Origin: Bacteroidota bacterium
GTDB taxonomy: Bacteria > Bacteroidota > Bacteroidia > UKL13-3
Length of the DNA: 48,069 nt
Direction: 5' to 3'
Assembly (NCBI GenBank): GCA_025359805.1
Contig: JANYDU010000041.1
Location: 1 to 48,069, forward strand
Shown: in pieces, positions 9,359-18,240 of the stretch
How positions within the stretch are numbered: position 1 is the first letter of the stretch
Layout: every line of letters begins with the position of its first letter
The notes under the pieces: generated by a model
Database searches by the model: none
What the model saw: only the letters and a program-made list of their open reading frames with translations
Told to the model about the DNA's origin: nothing
Made by a program: the position numbers and the translations under genes

Positions 9359-10462
9359 ATGGAAAAAAATAAAAATTATTACGCCATCATTATGGCAGGG
9401 GGCATTGGTACTCGCTTTTGGCCTTATAGCAGAAGTTCAAAACCAAAACAATTTATTGATATTTTAGGAACGGGTAAAAGTTTATTACAACATACTTACG
9501 ATAGATTTGAGAAACATTTTGAAAAGGAAAATATATACATTGTTGCCAACCAAGCTTACACTTCTTTAATTAAACAACAAATTCTTGGAATTTCTGATGA
9601 GTGTATTTTAGAAGAGCCTTCGGCAAAAAACACCGCTGTTTGTATTGCTTATGCCACTTCAAAAATTCAAAAAATAAATACCCATGCTGTTTGTGTGGTT
9701 GCCCCATCAGATCATTTAATTTTGGATGAAGAAAAATTTTATTCCAATGTAATTCAAAGTTTACAATATGCGCAAAAACATGAAGCGTTAATCACTCTCG
9801 GAATAAGACCAAGTAGGCCAGATACTGGCTATGGATATATTCAATATCACGAAGAGAAAGATTCGGCAGATAATGTTTTTAAAGTGAAAACTTTTACCGA
9901 AAAACCCTCTTTAGAATTGGCTCAAACTTTTATTGAAAGTGGAGATTTTTTATGGAATGCGGGGATTTTTATTTGGAGCTGTTCGGCAATAAAAAATGCC
10001 TTTAAAGAATACATGCCCGAAATGGCTGCACTTTTTAAAGAGGCTTCTAAAACTTTTTTTACTGCTGAAGAAACAAATAATATCCAAAAAATATATGACC
10101 AATGCCGCTCCATTTCCATTGATTATGGCATCATGGAAAAAGCATCAAATGTATATGTAATTCCTGCCGATTTTGGTTGGTCGGATTTAGGAACATGGAC
10201 ATCACTTTATGAAAATTCTAAAAAAGATGAACACTTAAATGTGATTCATGGAAAACGAATAATGACTTATGAAGTATCCAATTCCATCATTGCATCAACT
10301 AACCAAACAAATGGAAATAGACTAATTGTAGTAAAAGGAGTTGAGAATTTAATTATTGTTGATACGCCTGATGTGCTTATGATTTGCGATAAAGCAAAAG
10401 AACAAGAAGTACGGCAAATGGTAACTGATATTCATATTAAGTTTGATGAAAAATATACCTAA
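9359..10462 (+). CDS. manC: mannose-1-phosphate guanylyltransferase
   Basis: This 367-aa protein makes GDP-mannose from GTP and mannose-1-phosphate, a precursor for surface polysaccharide. It begins with the nucleotidyltransferase signature MAGGIGTRFWPYSRSSKPKQ (residues 12-31). The catalytic-site segments are also present: VVAPSDHL, the FTEKPS lysine motif, and WNAGIFIW. It ends at about the length of the GMP-only enzymes and lacks the C-terminal phosphomannose isomerase domain of E. coli ManC (478 aa). It is the first gene of a tight (+) run: its stop codon is immediately followed by the ldcA start. Confidence 0.92.
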   Translation: MEKNKNYYAIIMAGGIGTRFWPYSRSSKPKQFIDILGTGKSLLQHTYDRFEKHFEKENIYIVANQAYTSLIKQQILGISDECILEEPSAKNTAVCIAYATSKIQKINTHAVCVVAPSDHLILDEEKFYSNVIQSLQYAQKHEALITLGIRPSRPDTGYGYIQYHEEKDSADNVFKVKTFTEKPSLELAQTFIESGDFLWNAGIFIWSCSAIKNAFKEYMPEMAALFKEASKTFFTAEETNNIQKIYDQCRSISIDYGIMEKASNVYVIPADFGWSDLGTWTSLYENSKKDEHLNVIHGKRIMTYEVSNSIIASTNQTNGNRLIVVKGVENLIIVDTPDVLMICDKAKEQEVRQMVTDIHIKFDEKYT

Positions 10463-10463
10463 A

Positions 10464-11369
10464 ATGAATATTACTCCAGCCTATTTAAAACAAGGCGATA
10501 AAATAGCCATTGCTGCAACTGCCAGAAAAATTTCTCGTGAAGAAATACAAACAGCAATTGATATTTTCACAACATGGGGATTAGAAGTTGTTATTGATGA
10601 AAATTTGTTTGAAACAGAAAATCAATTTGCCGGAAGTGATGAAATAAGAACAAAAAATTTACAACGCTTTTTGGATGATGAAACCATCAAAGCAATTATT
10701 TGTGCAAGGGGTGGCTATGGTACTGTTAGAATTATTGATCAATTAAATTTTTCATCATTGCAATTAAATCCAAAATGGATTATTGGGTATAGTGATATTA
10801 CTGTTTTGCATTCGCATATTCATACACATGTAAATATGCAAACTTTACATGCTACTATGCCCATTAATATGCAACTTCAAAATGCCGATGAAGAAAGTAT
10901 TTTATCCCTTAAAAAAACATTATTTGGCGAATCTATTTCTTATACATTTTCACATCACATATTAAATAAAATAGGGGAGGTAAAAGCAGAATTAATTGGA
11001 GGAAATCTTTCTGTTTTGTATAGTTTATTGGGTTCTAATTCTGATATCGATACAAAAAATAAAATTCTTTTTTTGGAAGATTTGGATGAGCATTTATATC
11101 ATATTGATAGGATGATGATGAATTTAAAACGCAACCGAAAATTAAATAATTTGGCTGGTTTGATAGTTGGTGGAATGAGTGATATGAAAGATAATGCAGT
11201 GCCTTTTGGAAAATCGGCTGAAGAAATTATTTATCATCATACAAAAGATTTTAACTACCCAATCTGTTTTGGCTTTGCTGCCGGACATGAGAAAAAAAAT
11301 CTCGCCCTAAAATTTGGTGCTGAGGTTTTATTAAGCGTTAATGAAAAACACTCTCAACTTACATTTTGA
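10464..11369 (+). CDS. ldcA: LD-carboxypeptidase, peptidase family S66
   Basis: This cytoplasmic serine peptidase removes the terminal D-Ala from murein tetrapeptides during wall recycling. With the start at 10464 the protein has 301 aa. The S66 catalytic triad is visible: S110 in IGYSDIT, E205 in FLEDLDEH, and H275 in AAGHEK. The ARGGYG motif (81-86) is also present. An ATG at 10443 would add seven residues but overlap manC by 20 bp; the second ATG at 10464 begins one base after the manC stop and places the conserved N-terminus normally, so I prefer it. The relatives MccF (microcin-immunity) share the fold, but the length and the neighbours suggest the housekeeping enzyme. Confidence 0.88.
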   Translation: MNITPAYLKQGDKIAIAATARKISREEIQTAIDIFTTWGLEVVIDENLFETENQFAGSDEIRTKNLQRFLDDETIKAIICARGGYGTVRIIDQLNFSSLQLNPKWIIGYSDITVLHSHIHTHVNMQTLHATMPINMQLQNADEESILSLKKTLFGESISYTFSHHILNKIGEVKAELIGGNLSVLYSLLGSNSDIDTKNKILFLEDLDEHLYHIDRMMMNLKRNRKLNNLAGLIVGGMSDMKDNAVPFGKSAEEIIYHHTKDFNYPICFGFAAGHEKKNLALKFGAEVLLSVNEKHSQLTF

Positions 11370-11385
11370 AAATAAAAATTGAATC

Positions 11386-13077
11386 ATGAATAAAGATGCG
11401 ATAATAGAATGTGTTCCTAACTTTAGCGAAGGACACGATATGAACATCATCAAACAAATTACAGATGTGATTGAAGAAGTAGAAGGAGTAAAATTGTTAG
11501 ATGTGGATGCTGGAAAAGCAACAAACAGAACGGTTGTAACATTTGTTGGAAACCCAGATGCAGTAATTGAAGCAGCTTATAGAGCTATTAAAAAAGCAGC
11601 TGAGGTAATTGACATGAGCAGGCATAAAGGCGAGCATCCACGCATGGGGGCAACCGATGTTTGTCCGTTAATTCCGGTAAGCGGAATTAGCATGGAGGAG
11701 ACTGCTGAGTATGCAAAAAAATTGGGAAAACGTGTTGGCGAAGAATTACATATTCCGGTTTATTTATATGAGTATGCACAAAAAAATACTGCACGAAATA
11801 ACCTTTCCATTATTCGTGGTGGTGAGTATGAAGGGTTTTTTGATAAGATAAAATTGCCCGAGTGGAAGCCTGATTTTGGTACTGCTGTGATGAATGTAAA
11901 AGCAGGTGCAACGGTAATTGGTGCACGTGATTTTTTAATTGCTTACAATATTAACCTCAATACAAAATCTGTTAGATTGGCAAACTCTGTTGCATTTGAT
12001 GTGCGTGAAGCTGGACGAGTGAAACGTGAAGGAAATCCCATTACCGGAAAAATTATTAAGGATGAAAATGGAAATGAAATTCGCATTCCAGGAACATTAA
12101 AATCTTGCAAAGCCATTGGTTGGTTTATTGAAGAATATGGTATTGCGCAAATTTCTATGAACCTCACTAATTATAAAATTACTTCGGTGCACAAAGCATT
12201 TGAAGAAGTTTGTAAGAGTGCTGATAAAAGAGGAATTCGTGTTACAGGTTCTGAATTAGTTGGATTAATTCCTTTAGATTCCATACTTGATGCAGGAAGA
12301 TATTTTTTACAAAAACAAAATCGATCAATTGGAGTGAGTGAAGAAGAGTTGATTCAAATTGCAGTTAAATCTTTAGGGCTTGATGAACTCTCACCATTTG
12401 ACCCTAATAAAAAGATCATTGAATATAAATTACGTGATGCGGCAAATGAAAAACTAATTAACATGAGTTTGAAATCATTTGCCAACGAAACCGCAAGTGA
12501 AAGTACCGCTCCCGGTGGTGGTTCTATTGCTGCTTATGTAGGAAGTTTAGGAGTATCATTAGGAGCAATGGTAGCCAATCTTTCGGCAGGTAAGCGTGGT
12601 TGGGAAGATCAAATAAATTATTTTAGTGAATGGGCTGATAAAGCACAAAAAATAAAAGATAGTTTGTTAAAATCTGTTGATGAAGATACGCGTGCATTCA
12701 ATGAAATTATGATTGGTTTTGGAATGCCAAAAAATACCGATGAAGAAAAAAAATCAAGAACTGAAGCAATTGAATTGGCAACAAAAAATGCTTGTGAAAT
12801 TCCTTTTGGTGTGATGCAAATGTCTTACTCGTCTCTCGAATTATTGGAAGCGATGATTGAAAAAGGAAATCAAAATTCGATTACCGATGCGGGTGTGGGC
12901 GTATTGTGTGTGAAGACTGCCGTGCGTGGAGCTTATTTTAATGTATTGGTAAATGCAAAAGGATTGAAGGATAAAACTTATGCAGAAAAAATTAGTGCAG
13001 AGGCTAAAAAGGTATTGGCAAACAATCATAAAAAGGCAAATGAGCTAATTGAGAAAGTGGAGAAGGCTATTGAATGA
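11386..13077 (+). CDS. ftcD: bifunctional glutamate formimidoyltransferase / formimidotetrahydrofolate cyclodeaminase
   Basis: This 563-aa protein fuses two enzymes of the last step of histidine degradation. The N-terminal formiminotransferase (about 1-330) opens with IIECVPNFSEGHD. The C-terminal cyclodeaminase (about 350-563) carries the glycine-rich TAPGGGSIAAYVGSLG segment. It passes the formimino group of formiminoglutamate to tetrahydrofolate and then deaminates it to methenyl-THF. The length matches the animal FTCD fusion (about 541 aa). It lies 16 bp after ldcA in the same direction, so the three genes from manC probably share a transcript; no other hut genes are in the window. ATG start. 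Confidence 0.94.
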   Translation: MNKDAIIECVPNFSEGHDMNIIKQITDVIEEVEGVKLLDVDAGKATNRTVVTFVGNPDAVIEAAYRAIKKAAEVIDMSRHKGEHPRMGATDVCPLIPVSGISMEETAEYAKKLGKRVGEELHIPVYLYEYAQKNTARNNLSIIRGGEYEGFFDKIKLPEWKPDFGTAVMNVKAGATVIGARDFLIAYNINLNTKSVRLANSVAFDVREAGRVKREGNPITGKIIKDENGNEIRIPGTLKSCKAIGWFIEEYGIAQISMNLTNYKITSVHKAFEEVCKSADKRGIRVTGSELVGLIPLDSILDAGRYFLQKQNRSIGVSEEELIQIAVKSLGLDELSPFDPNKKIIEYKLRDAANEKLINMSLKSFANETASESTAPGGGSIAAYVGSLGVSLGAMVANLSAGKRGWEDQINYFSEWADKAQKIKDSLLKSVDEDTRAFNEIMIGFGMPKNTDEEKKSRTEAIELATKNACEIPFGVMQMSYSSLELLEAMIEKGNQNSITDAGVGVLCVKTAVRGAYFNVLVNAKGLKDKTYAEKISAEAKKVLANNHKKANELIEKVEKAIE

Positions 13078-13099
13078 ATTGCTTAAAGTTAATAACCAA

Positions 13100-15193
13100 T
13101 TAAACACTTCCGTTCCATTTTCTAATAAACCATTCGGCACTTAATAAGCCGAGTATCAAAAAGAAAATCCATTTTAAATTAATCCAACTTTTTACTTCTT
13201 CTTGTGTATAAATTACAGGTTTAATAGTTGCATTTTCTTTTACCGCTTTTATTAATTTTTCTGTTTGCGTTGGATAAAATAATTGCCCACTGCTTTGTAC
13301 CGAAAGTTGATTGAGCAATTGATGATTGGCAACGGTTTGTAAGAACTCAACTTGCAAAGGCATTATTGTAAATGAGCCTTTTAATCGCTCTGTTTTATTT
13401 CCAATAGTTACAGCAGCTTCATATAAATAATTTCCAACTGGCATTAATCCTGCATTAAGCGTATATGCTTTTTCGGTTCTGCTAAAGGTATAGTTAAATG
13501 TTTTTCCTTGTGCATTTTTAATCATCATTTGCACTTCGGGTTCGTTAATAAGTTCATAGCTTTGGTTATATGCTTCTACATCAAATTGCACCGATTCATT
13601 TTCATTAAAACGCTTTTTGGTATTGCTCATTCTAAACAAACTTTTATCATCTTTGGCGGCAAGATATTGAACCATTTTTCCAATAAGACCTTGCGAAATA
13701 CTTTGCTTGCTGAGTTGTGCATCATACAGCCTCCATTTCCAAAAACCTTCGCCACAAATAAATCCTGTTTTAGTTTCGGTATTTTTAGAAAATAATATTA
13801 ATGGAAAATCTGTTTTTACATACCCAATTTGTTGCTTAAATAAAACAGAAGATTCGCCTTTTACGATATAATTTCCATAGGGCGATTGTAGTGGTGGAAA
13901 TTTCTTTATTGTATTCAATTCTTCTTCGTTTAACACAAATAAAGAGAACTCATTATTTACCGAAAGTAATGCGTCATTCATAGTTGAACGGTTGCCCGAG
14001 ATGTTTAATGTATTCTCAATGGTGTTAAAAATATTTATTCCGGTTTGCGCACCTAAAATATATAATAATGGAATTTTTTTATCTTTAAATTGTTTGATCA
14101 CAGAACTTCCTTGTCCACCTGTTCCGGGCAATTGATGCAGGATAGCCAAATTATATTCGCCAATATTTTGTGGAATAAAATCATCAATGTATTTTAAAAC
14201 CACTTGATTGTTTTCATTGCTTTCGATAGCTTGTTTATATGCTGAAATATCAGGATGTGGAGCTAATGCCAATAATAAAATTTTTTGTTTTCCATTGATA
14301 ACATTTATAAAAATATCAGTTCTGTTATTGACATAACTTACCTCAGCATTTAATTTTGAAAGGGTAATAATATAATGTTGCATGCCTGATTCTTTAGCAT
14401 CCAATTCAACAGGAATAGAAGTAAAAAAATTAGACGTGCCAATAGAAATACTTTTGGTAAAAACTGTTACTCCATGATGTTGAATGGTGAGTGTTGAATT
14501 TTGTGCTGCACAACCAAATGCGTTGATATCAATTTGTAATGGAAACATATTTCCTTGATACACGAGTTGATTGTGTTTTACATTTTTGATAAGCAAATCT
14601 TTATGTTGATTGGTGTCGCCTAAAGCAATTGAAAAAACAGGCACTTTCAGTTCTTTGCTGCTATAAATTGGATTGCTTCCTTCGTTATAAATCCCATCAC
14701 TGGCTAAAATTATTGCACCTAAATTTTGATTGCTATATGTATTGTTTATCTCATCAAATACTTTAGAAATATCTGTTTGTTTTTCCTTAAAATTTATGGT
14801 TGATGAAGCGTTTACTTCTTTACCAAACGTGTATGTTTTTATTTGATAATCCTCTTTTAATTCCTCTTTTATTTTTTCTATTTGAAGGGGAAATTCTTTT
14901 TTGTAAAACGCAGAATCTTTATTAGCTAAAACAGATTCTGAATTATCAACAGCCAAAATAATAAAAGGCTTTTCTACTTTTCGGGTAATCATTTTTAGTA
15001 GTGGCCCCAACAATAAAAATGAAATAAAAAACAGGCTTAGGAATCTAAATGCCATGAGTGCAACTATAGCGGGTTTGCCATATTTTCCTGATAAGTTGAG
15101 CTTATTATTTTTGTACAATAACCAACTTCCGCCTGCTGCAAGCAACAAACAAAAGATGATGAACCATAAAGAATATTCGGTAGTTAATTGCAC
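13100..15193 (-). CDS. membrane protein with von Willebrand factor A domain, function unknown
   Basis: This 697-aa protein has two N-terminal membrane helices (about residues 8-25 and 45-66), a large extracytoplasmic part, and a C-terminal helix (about 672-687). A VWA domain follows the second helix with a complete MIDAS-like set: D83-x-S85-x-S87 (DNSES), T140-D141, and SDG at 165-167. The middle (about 300-420) resembles the glutamine-amidotransferase-like fold found beside VWA domains in this family. Similar proteins are widespread and uncharacterised in Bacteroidota. The start is GTG at 15193; a later ATG would remove the first membrane helix. fabG lies 93 bp upstream on the same strand, separated by a heptamer repeat. 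It may bind a divalent metal and a protein ligand outside the cell, but no role can be assigned. Confidence 0.8.
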   Translation of the reverse strand: MQLTTEYSLWFIIFCLLLAAGGSWLLYKNNKLNLSGKYGKPAIVALMAFRFLSLFFISFLLLGPLLKMITRKVEKPFIILAVDNSESVLANKDSAFYKKEFPLQIEKIKEELKEDYQIKTYTFGKEVNASSTINFKEKQTDISKVFDEINNTYSNQNLGAIILASDGIYNEGSNPIYSSKELKVPVFSIALGDTNQHKDLLIKNVKHNQLVYQGNMFPLQIDINAFGCAAQNSTLTIQHHGVTVFTKSISIGTSNFFTSIPVELDAKESGMQHYIITLSKLNAEVSYVNNRTDIFINVINGKQKILLLALAPHPDISAYKQAIESNENNQVVLKYIDDFIPQNIGEYNLAILHQLPGTGGQGSSVIKQFKDKKIPLLYILGAQTGINIFNTIENTLNISGNRSTMNDALLSVNNEFSLFVLNEEELNTIKKFPPLQSPYGNYIVKGESSVLFKQQIGYVKTDFPLILFSKNTETKTGFICGEGFWKWRLYDAQLSKQSISQGLIGKMVQYLAAKDDKSLFRMSNTKKRFNENESVQFDVEAYNQSYELINEPEVQMMIKNAQGKTFNYTFSRTEKAYTLNAGLMPVGNYLYEAAVTIGNKTERLKGSFTIMPLQVEFLQTVANHQLLNQLSVQSSGQLFYPTQTEKLIKAVKENATIKPVIYTQEEVKSWINLKWIFFLILGLLSAEWFIRKWNGSV

Positions 15194-15202
15194 AATAAAA
15201 AA

Positions 15203-15224
15203 GTTATAAGTTATGGGTTATAAG
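15203..15224. repeat. three tandem heptamers GTTATRR between fabG and the VWA gene
   Basis: The bases read GTTATAA GTTATGG GTTATAA G, three head-to-tail heptamers starting 10 bp before the GTG start of the VWA gene (minus strand). Similar 'GTTAT' word repeats occur between genes in other bacterial genomes, as far as I recall. No function is known to me. Confidence 0.5.
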
Positions 15225-15286
15225 TGTGGAGTAAAAAATGAATGCCATTTAACCATAACCTAACATTCAAAACTCATCATTTAAAA

Positions 15287-16033
15287 TTACATCACCATTC
15301 CACCGCATACATTAATTGTTTGTCCACTAATGTAACCCGACATATCTGATGCTAAAAACAATACGGCATTGGCAACATCTTCAGGAGAGCCTCCACGCTT
15401 TAAGGCAATTCCTTTGGTCCATTCGGCACGTATTTCGGGTGATAATGCTTCTGTCATTTCTGTTTCAATAAAACCCGGAGCAATGGCATTACAACGAATA
15501 TTACGTGAGCCCAATTCTTTGGCAACTGATTTTGTAAAACCAATCATACCTGCTTTTGATGCTGCATAATTTGCTTGTCCGGCATTGCCTGTAATTCCAA
15601 CTACTGAGGTAATATTTATAATAGAACCTGATTTTGCTTTCATCATCGGTTTCATTGCTGATTTTACTAATGCAAAAGCCGATTTTAAATTAGTATCCAT
15701 CACTTCATCCCACATTTGTTCAGTCATTCTCATCAATAAATTATCACGTGTAATTCCTGCATTATTTACAAGTACATCCAAAGCTCCAAAATCTTTTATA
15801 ATCTCATCCACAATTTTTTCAGCTTCGTTAAAATCAGCAGCGTTGCTTTGATAACTTTTTGCTTTAATGCCAAGCGAATTTAATTCTTCTTCAAATACTT
15901 TTGCCTTTTCAACTGAACTCACAAACGTGAATGCAATATTAGCCCCTTGTTGAGCTAACTTAAGCGCAATGCCCTTGCCAATGCCACGTGTGGCTCCTGT
16001 AACTAATGCTGTTTTTCCTGAAAGTAATTTCAT
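15287..16033 (-). CDS. fabG: 3-oxoacyl-[acyl-carrier-protein] reductase
   Basis: This 248-aa short-chain dehydrogenase/reductase catalyses the NADPH-dependent reduction of beta-ketoacyl-ACP in fatty acid elongation. It has the full SDR set: TGATRGIG (12-19) for cofactor binding, NNAG (90-93), N115, and catalytic S143, Y156 and K160 (YAASK). The C-terminal GQTINVCGGMVM ending is characteristic of FabG rather than other SDRs. The length is typical (244-248 aa). It is third in a minus-strand run with pgk and vanZ (gaps of 23 and 38 bp). A near-consensus TACATTTA box upstream may add its own promoter. Confidence 0.94.
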   Translation of the reverse strand: MKLLSGKTALVTGATRGIGKGIALKLAQQGANIAFTFVSSVEKAKVFEEELNSLGIKAKSYQSNAADFNEAEKIVDEIIKDFGALDVLVNNAGITRDNLLMRMTEQMWDEVMDTNLKSAFALVKSAMKPMMKAKSGSIINITSVVGITGNAGQANYAASKAGMIGFTKSVAKELGSRNIRCNAIAPGFIETEMTEALSPEIRAEWTKGIALKRGGSPEDVANAVLFLASDMSGYISGQTINVCGGMVM

Positions 16034-16071
16034 GTTGTAAAATTATTTTGGTAAATGTAATGGAGTATGAA

Positions 16072-16467
16072 TTATTGTGCAAATTGTTTTCTCTTCAACC
16101 AAAACCAAACATAAACGAGCAAACAACCTAAAGCATCGGCAATCATATCATCATAATCAAAACCTCTGCCGAGCCAAACAAATATGCCTTGAAGATATTC
16201 TGTTGCTACTCCATATAATGCTGCTATTAAGCTTGAGGTAAAAGCAATTTTTATAAAGTGCTCCTTGTTATTTGTTGTTCGTGCTCTAACCAAAAGCCAT
16301 GCTTGCACACCAAACAATATGAAGTGAATTGGTTTATCAAAACCAAATAAAGCAGATAAATTAAACTGTGATAATGTGCCGCTACTTGTAAGTGTGGCAA
16401 TCAAAATAAACAGTGCCCATGCAAATGCGAGTAAGTAATAATTTATTTTTATTGCCTTAATTTTCAT
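16072..16467 (-). CDS. VanZ-like family membrane protein
   Basis: This 131-aa protein has four hydrophobic segments. The VanZ-family signature includes DKPIHFILFG after the first loop and GVATEYLQGIFVWLGRGFDYDDMIADALG, where the acidic/aromatic 'E-Q-R-D-D-D' spacing matches the family. VanZ gave its name to a teicoplanin-resistance determinant, but most chromosomal members have no known function, and none can be inferred here. It lies 23 bp after pgk and 38 bp before fabG in the same direction, so it is probably co-transcribed with them. Confidence 0.85.
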   Translation of the reverse strand: MKIKAIKINYYLLAFAWALFILIATLTSSGTLSQFNLSALFGFDKPIHFILFGVQAWLLVRARTTNNKEHFIKIAFTSSLIAALYGVATEYLQGIFVWLGRGFDYDDMIADALGCLLVYVWFWLKRKQFAQ

Positions 16468-16490
16468 TCAAAAATATTGAGTCCTTAAAA

Positions 16491-17702
16491 TTAATCGTTA
16501 ATGGCTTTAATTCCAGGTAATTCTTTTCCTTCAAAATACTCAAGCAAAGCACCACCACCTGTTGATACATAACTCACTTCATTTTCCAACCCAAATTTTG
16601 CAACTGCAGCCGCGCTATCGCCACCACCAATTAGTGAAAATGCTCCTTCTTTTGTAGCCTCCACTACTGCAATGGCAACTTGCTTGGTTCCATTTTCAAA
16701 AGCTGGCATTTCAAAAACACCCATGGGCCCGTTCCACAAAATAGTTTTTGATTTTTTAATTGCTGCATTATATTCTTCAACAGCTTTTGGTCCAATATCC
16801 AAACCCATCCAACCTTGTTCAATTAATTTATTATCGCATATTTTATGATTGGCATCGGCAGCAAATTTATCAGCTACAACTGAATCAGTAGGAAGCATTA
16901 ATTTTACACCCTTAGCTTCTGCTTTTTTCAATAATTCTAAACATAACTCCAACCTGTCATCTTCACATAATGACGAACCAATTTCATATCCTTGAGCCTT
17001 TAAAAAAGTATAAGCCATACCACCGCCAATAATAATATTATCAACTTTGTTTATTAAGTTTTCAAGAATCAATAATTTGTCGGAAACCTTTGCACCACCT
17101 GTAATTGCAGTAAATGGTCGTTCGGCATTTTTCATTAATTTTTCGGCATTTGCAACTTCTTTTGCCATCACATAACCAAAGCATTTTGCAGTTGGAAAAA
17201 ACTTGGCAATAATAGCCGTTGATGCATGCGCTCGATGTGCTGTTCCAAATGCGTCATTCACATACACATCACCATATTTTGAAAGTTGTTCAGCAAACGC
17301 TTCATCACCTTTTTCTTCTTGTTTATAAAAACGTAAATTTTCTAATAACATTACCTCTCCAGATTTTAATGAAGCGGCCATTTGTGCAGCCTCTTTTCCA
17401 ATACAATCACCAGCAAATTTTACATCAATACCAAGTAATTCAGAAATACATTTTACAGTATGTTTCAATGAAAATTTTTCAATATCAATGGTTCCGTTTT
17501 CTTTTAATTTTTTTAATGGTCGCCCAAGATGCGACATCAATATACAAGCGCCTCCATCATTTAATATTTTTTTCAATGTTGGAATGGTAGCTCTTATCCG
17601 TGCGTCATCTGTAATATTAAATTGTTTATCCATTGGCACATTAAAATCTACACGTATTAATGCTTTTTTGCCCGAAAAATTAATTGTATCAACTGTTTTC
17701 AT
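16491..17702 (-). CDS. pgk: phosphoglycerate kinase
   Basis: This 403-aa glycolytic/gluconeogenic enzyme interconverts 1,3-bisphosphoglycerate plus ADP with 3-phosphoglycerate plus ATP. The N-terminal domain has RVDFNVP (17-23), SHLGRP (57-62) and the LLENLRF substrate-binding motif (119-125). The nucleotide domain has GGAKVSDK (202-209) and the GGGDSAAA phosphate-binding loop near residue 370. The length is slightly above the bacterial norm of 387-400. A perfect -7 box (17730-17737) is 28 bp before the ATG. This gene leads the pgk-vanZ-fabG run. Confidence 0.97.
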   Translation of the reverse strand: MKTVDTINFSGKKALIRVDFNVPMDKQFNITDDARIRATIPTLKKILNDGGACILMSHLGRPLKKLKENGTIDIEKFSLKHTVKCISELLGIDVKFAGDCIGKEAAQMAASLKSGEVMLLENLRFYKQEEKGDEAFAEQLSKYGDVYVNDAFGTAHRAHASTAIIAKFFPTAKCFGYVMAKEVANAEKLMKNAERPFTAITGGAKVSDKLLILENLINKVDNIIIGGGMAYTFLKAQGYEIGSSLCEDDRLELCLELLKKAEAKGVKLMLPTDSVVADKFAADANHKICDNKLIEQGWMGLDIGPKAVEEYNAAIKKSKTILWNGPMGVFEMPAFENGTKQVAIAVVEATKEGAFSLIGGGDSAAAVAKFGLENEVSYVSTGGGALLEYFEGKELPGIKAIND

Positions 17703-17729
17703 TTGTTATGAATTTTATTTTGAGAGTGG

Positions 17730-17737
17730 CAAAAATA
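17730..17737 (-). promoter_or_regulatory. -7 promoter box for pgk
   Basis: The minus strand reads TATTTTTG followed by CC, a perfect TAnnTTTG. No TTG is at the -33 distance. The predicted start of transcription is near 17725, a leader of about 23 nt. It is back to back with the promoter of the lipoprotein gene. Confidence 0.6.
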
Positions 17738-17744
17738 AATTTTA

Positions 17745-17774
17745 TTGTTACATTTAAATCGAAATTTATGTTTG
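17745..17774 (+). promoter_or_regulatory. complete Bacteroidota promoter giving a predicted leaderless mRNA
   Basis: TTG (17745-17747), a 19-nt spacer, then TATGTTTG (17767-17774) matches the Bacteroidota consensus TTG-N19-TAnnTTTG exactly. Transcription should begin within about 3-6 nt of the last G, on or next to the ATG codons at 17776 and 17779, so the message is expected to be leaderless or nearly so. Confidence 0.7.
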
Positions 17775-17778
17775 CATG

Positions 17779-18228
17779 ATGAAGTCAACAAAAATCCTTT
17801 TTATTGTTAGTATGCTTTTTTGGGTAATTACTGCTTGCAATGGCAAAAAAGAAAAGATGATTTGTAAGCGCTGGCAGATGTATGATGTTGTTTTTTTAAA
17901 TGAAAAAGAAGCTACCGTGCAAAGTGATACCATGCAGGGCAATATGCAAAAAGTTACCGAAACTATTTTGAAAGATATTTTGATGAAAAATATTTATGAG
18001 TTTCATGAAGATGGCACCTATAAAACGGGTAATGCAGCAGCTACATCAACCGGAAAATGGGAGTTTAGTGGAGATGCTATAAAATTTATTGCTGACAATG
18101 ATAAAGAGGAAAAAGAAAAAATTATTCCTTTTGAAAAATTAGAAAACGACTCCTTAATTATGCTGATGAAAAACGATCAAACGTCTTTTCAAATGAAATT
18201 GGTTATGATACCGATTGGAGAAAAGTAA
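17779..18228 (+). CDS. small lipoprotein, lipocalin-like, function unknown
   Basis: With the start at 17779 this 149-aa protein has a signal peptide ending in the lipobox VITAC, with lipidated C20 and N at +2. The mature part has the features of Bacteroidota 'lipocalin-like' lipoproteins: a KRW motif at the first strand, FHEDGTYKTGNAAATSTGKW in the middle, and a run of short beta-like segments. A membrane-attached ligand-binding or stress role is common in the family but is not shown here. Two adjacent ATGs are possible (17776, 17779); the promoter position favours 17779. It converges on the TonB receptor gene with 12 bp between the stop codons. Confidence 0.75.
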   Translation: MKSTKILFIVSMLFWVITACNGKKEKMICKRWQMYDVVFLNEKEATVQSDTMQGNMQKVTETILKDILMKNIYEFHEDGTYKTGNAAATSTGKWEFSGDAIKFIADNDKEEKEKIIPFEKLENDSLIMLMKNDQTSFQMKLVMIPIGEK

Positions 18229-18240
18229 TAATTTACCCTC

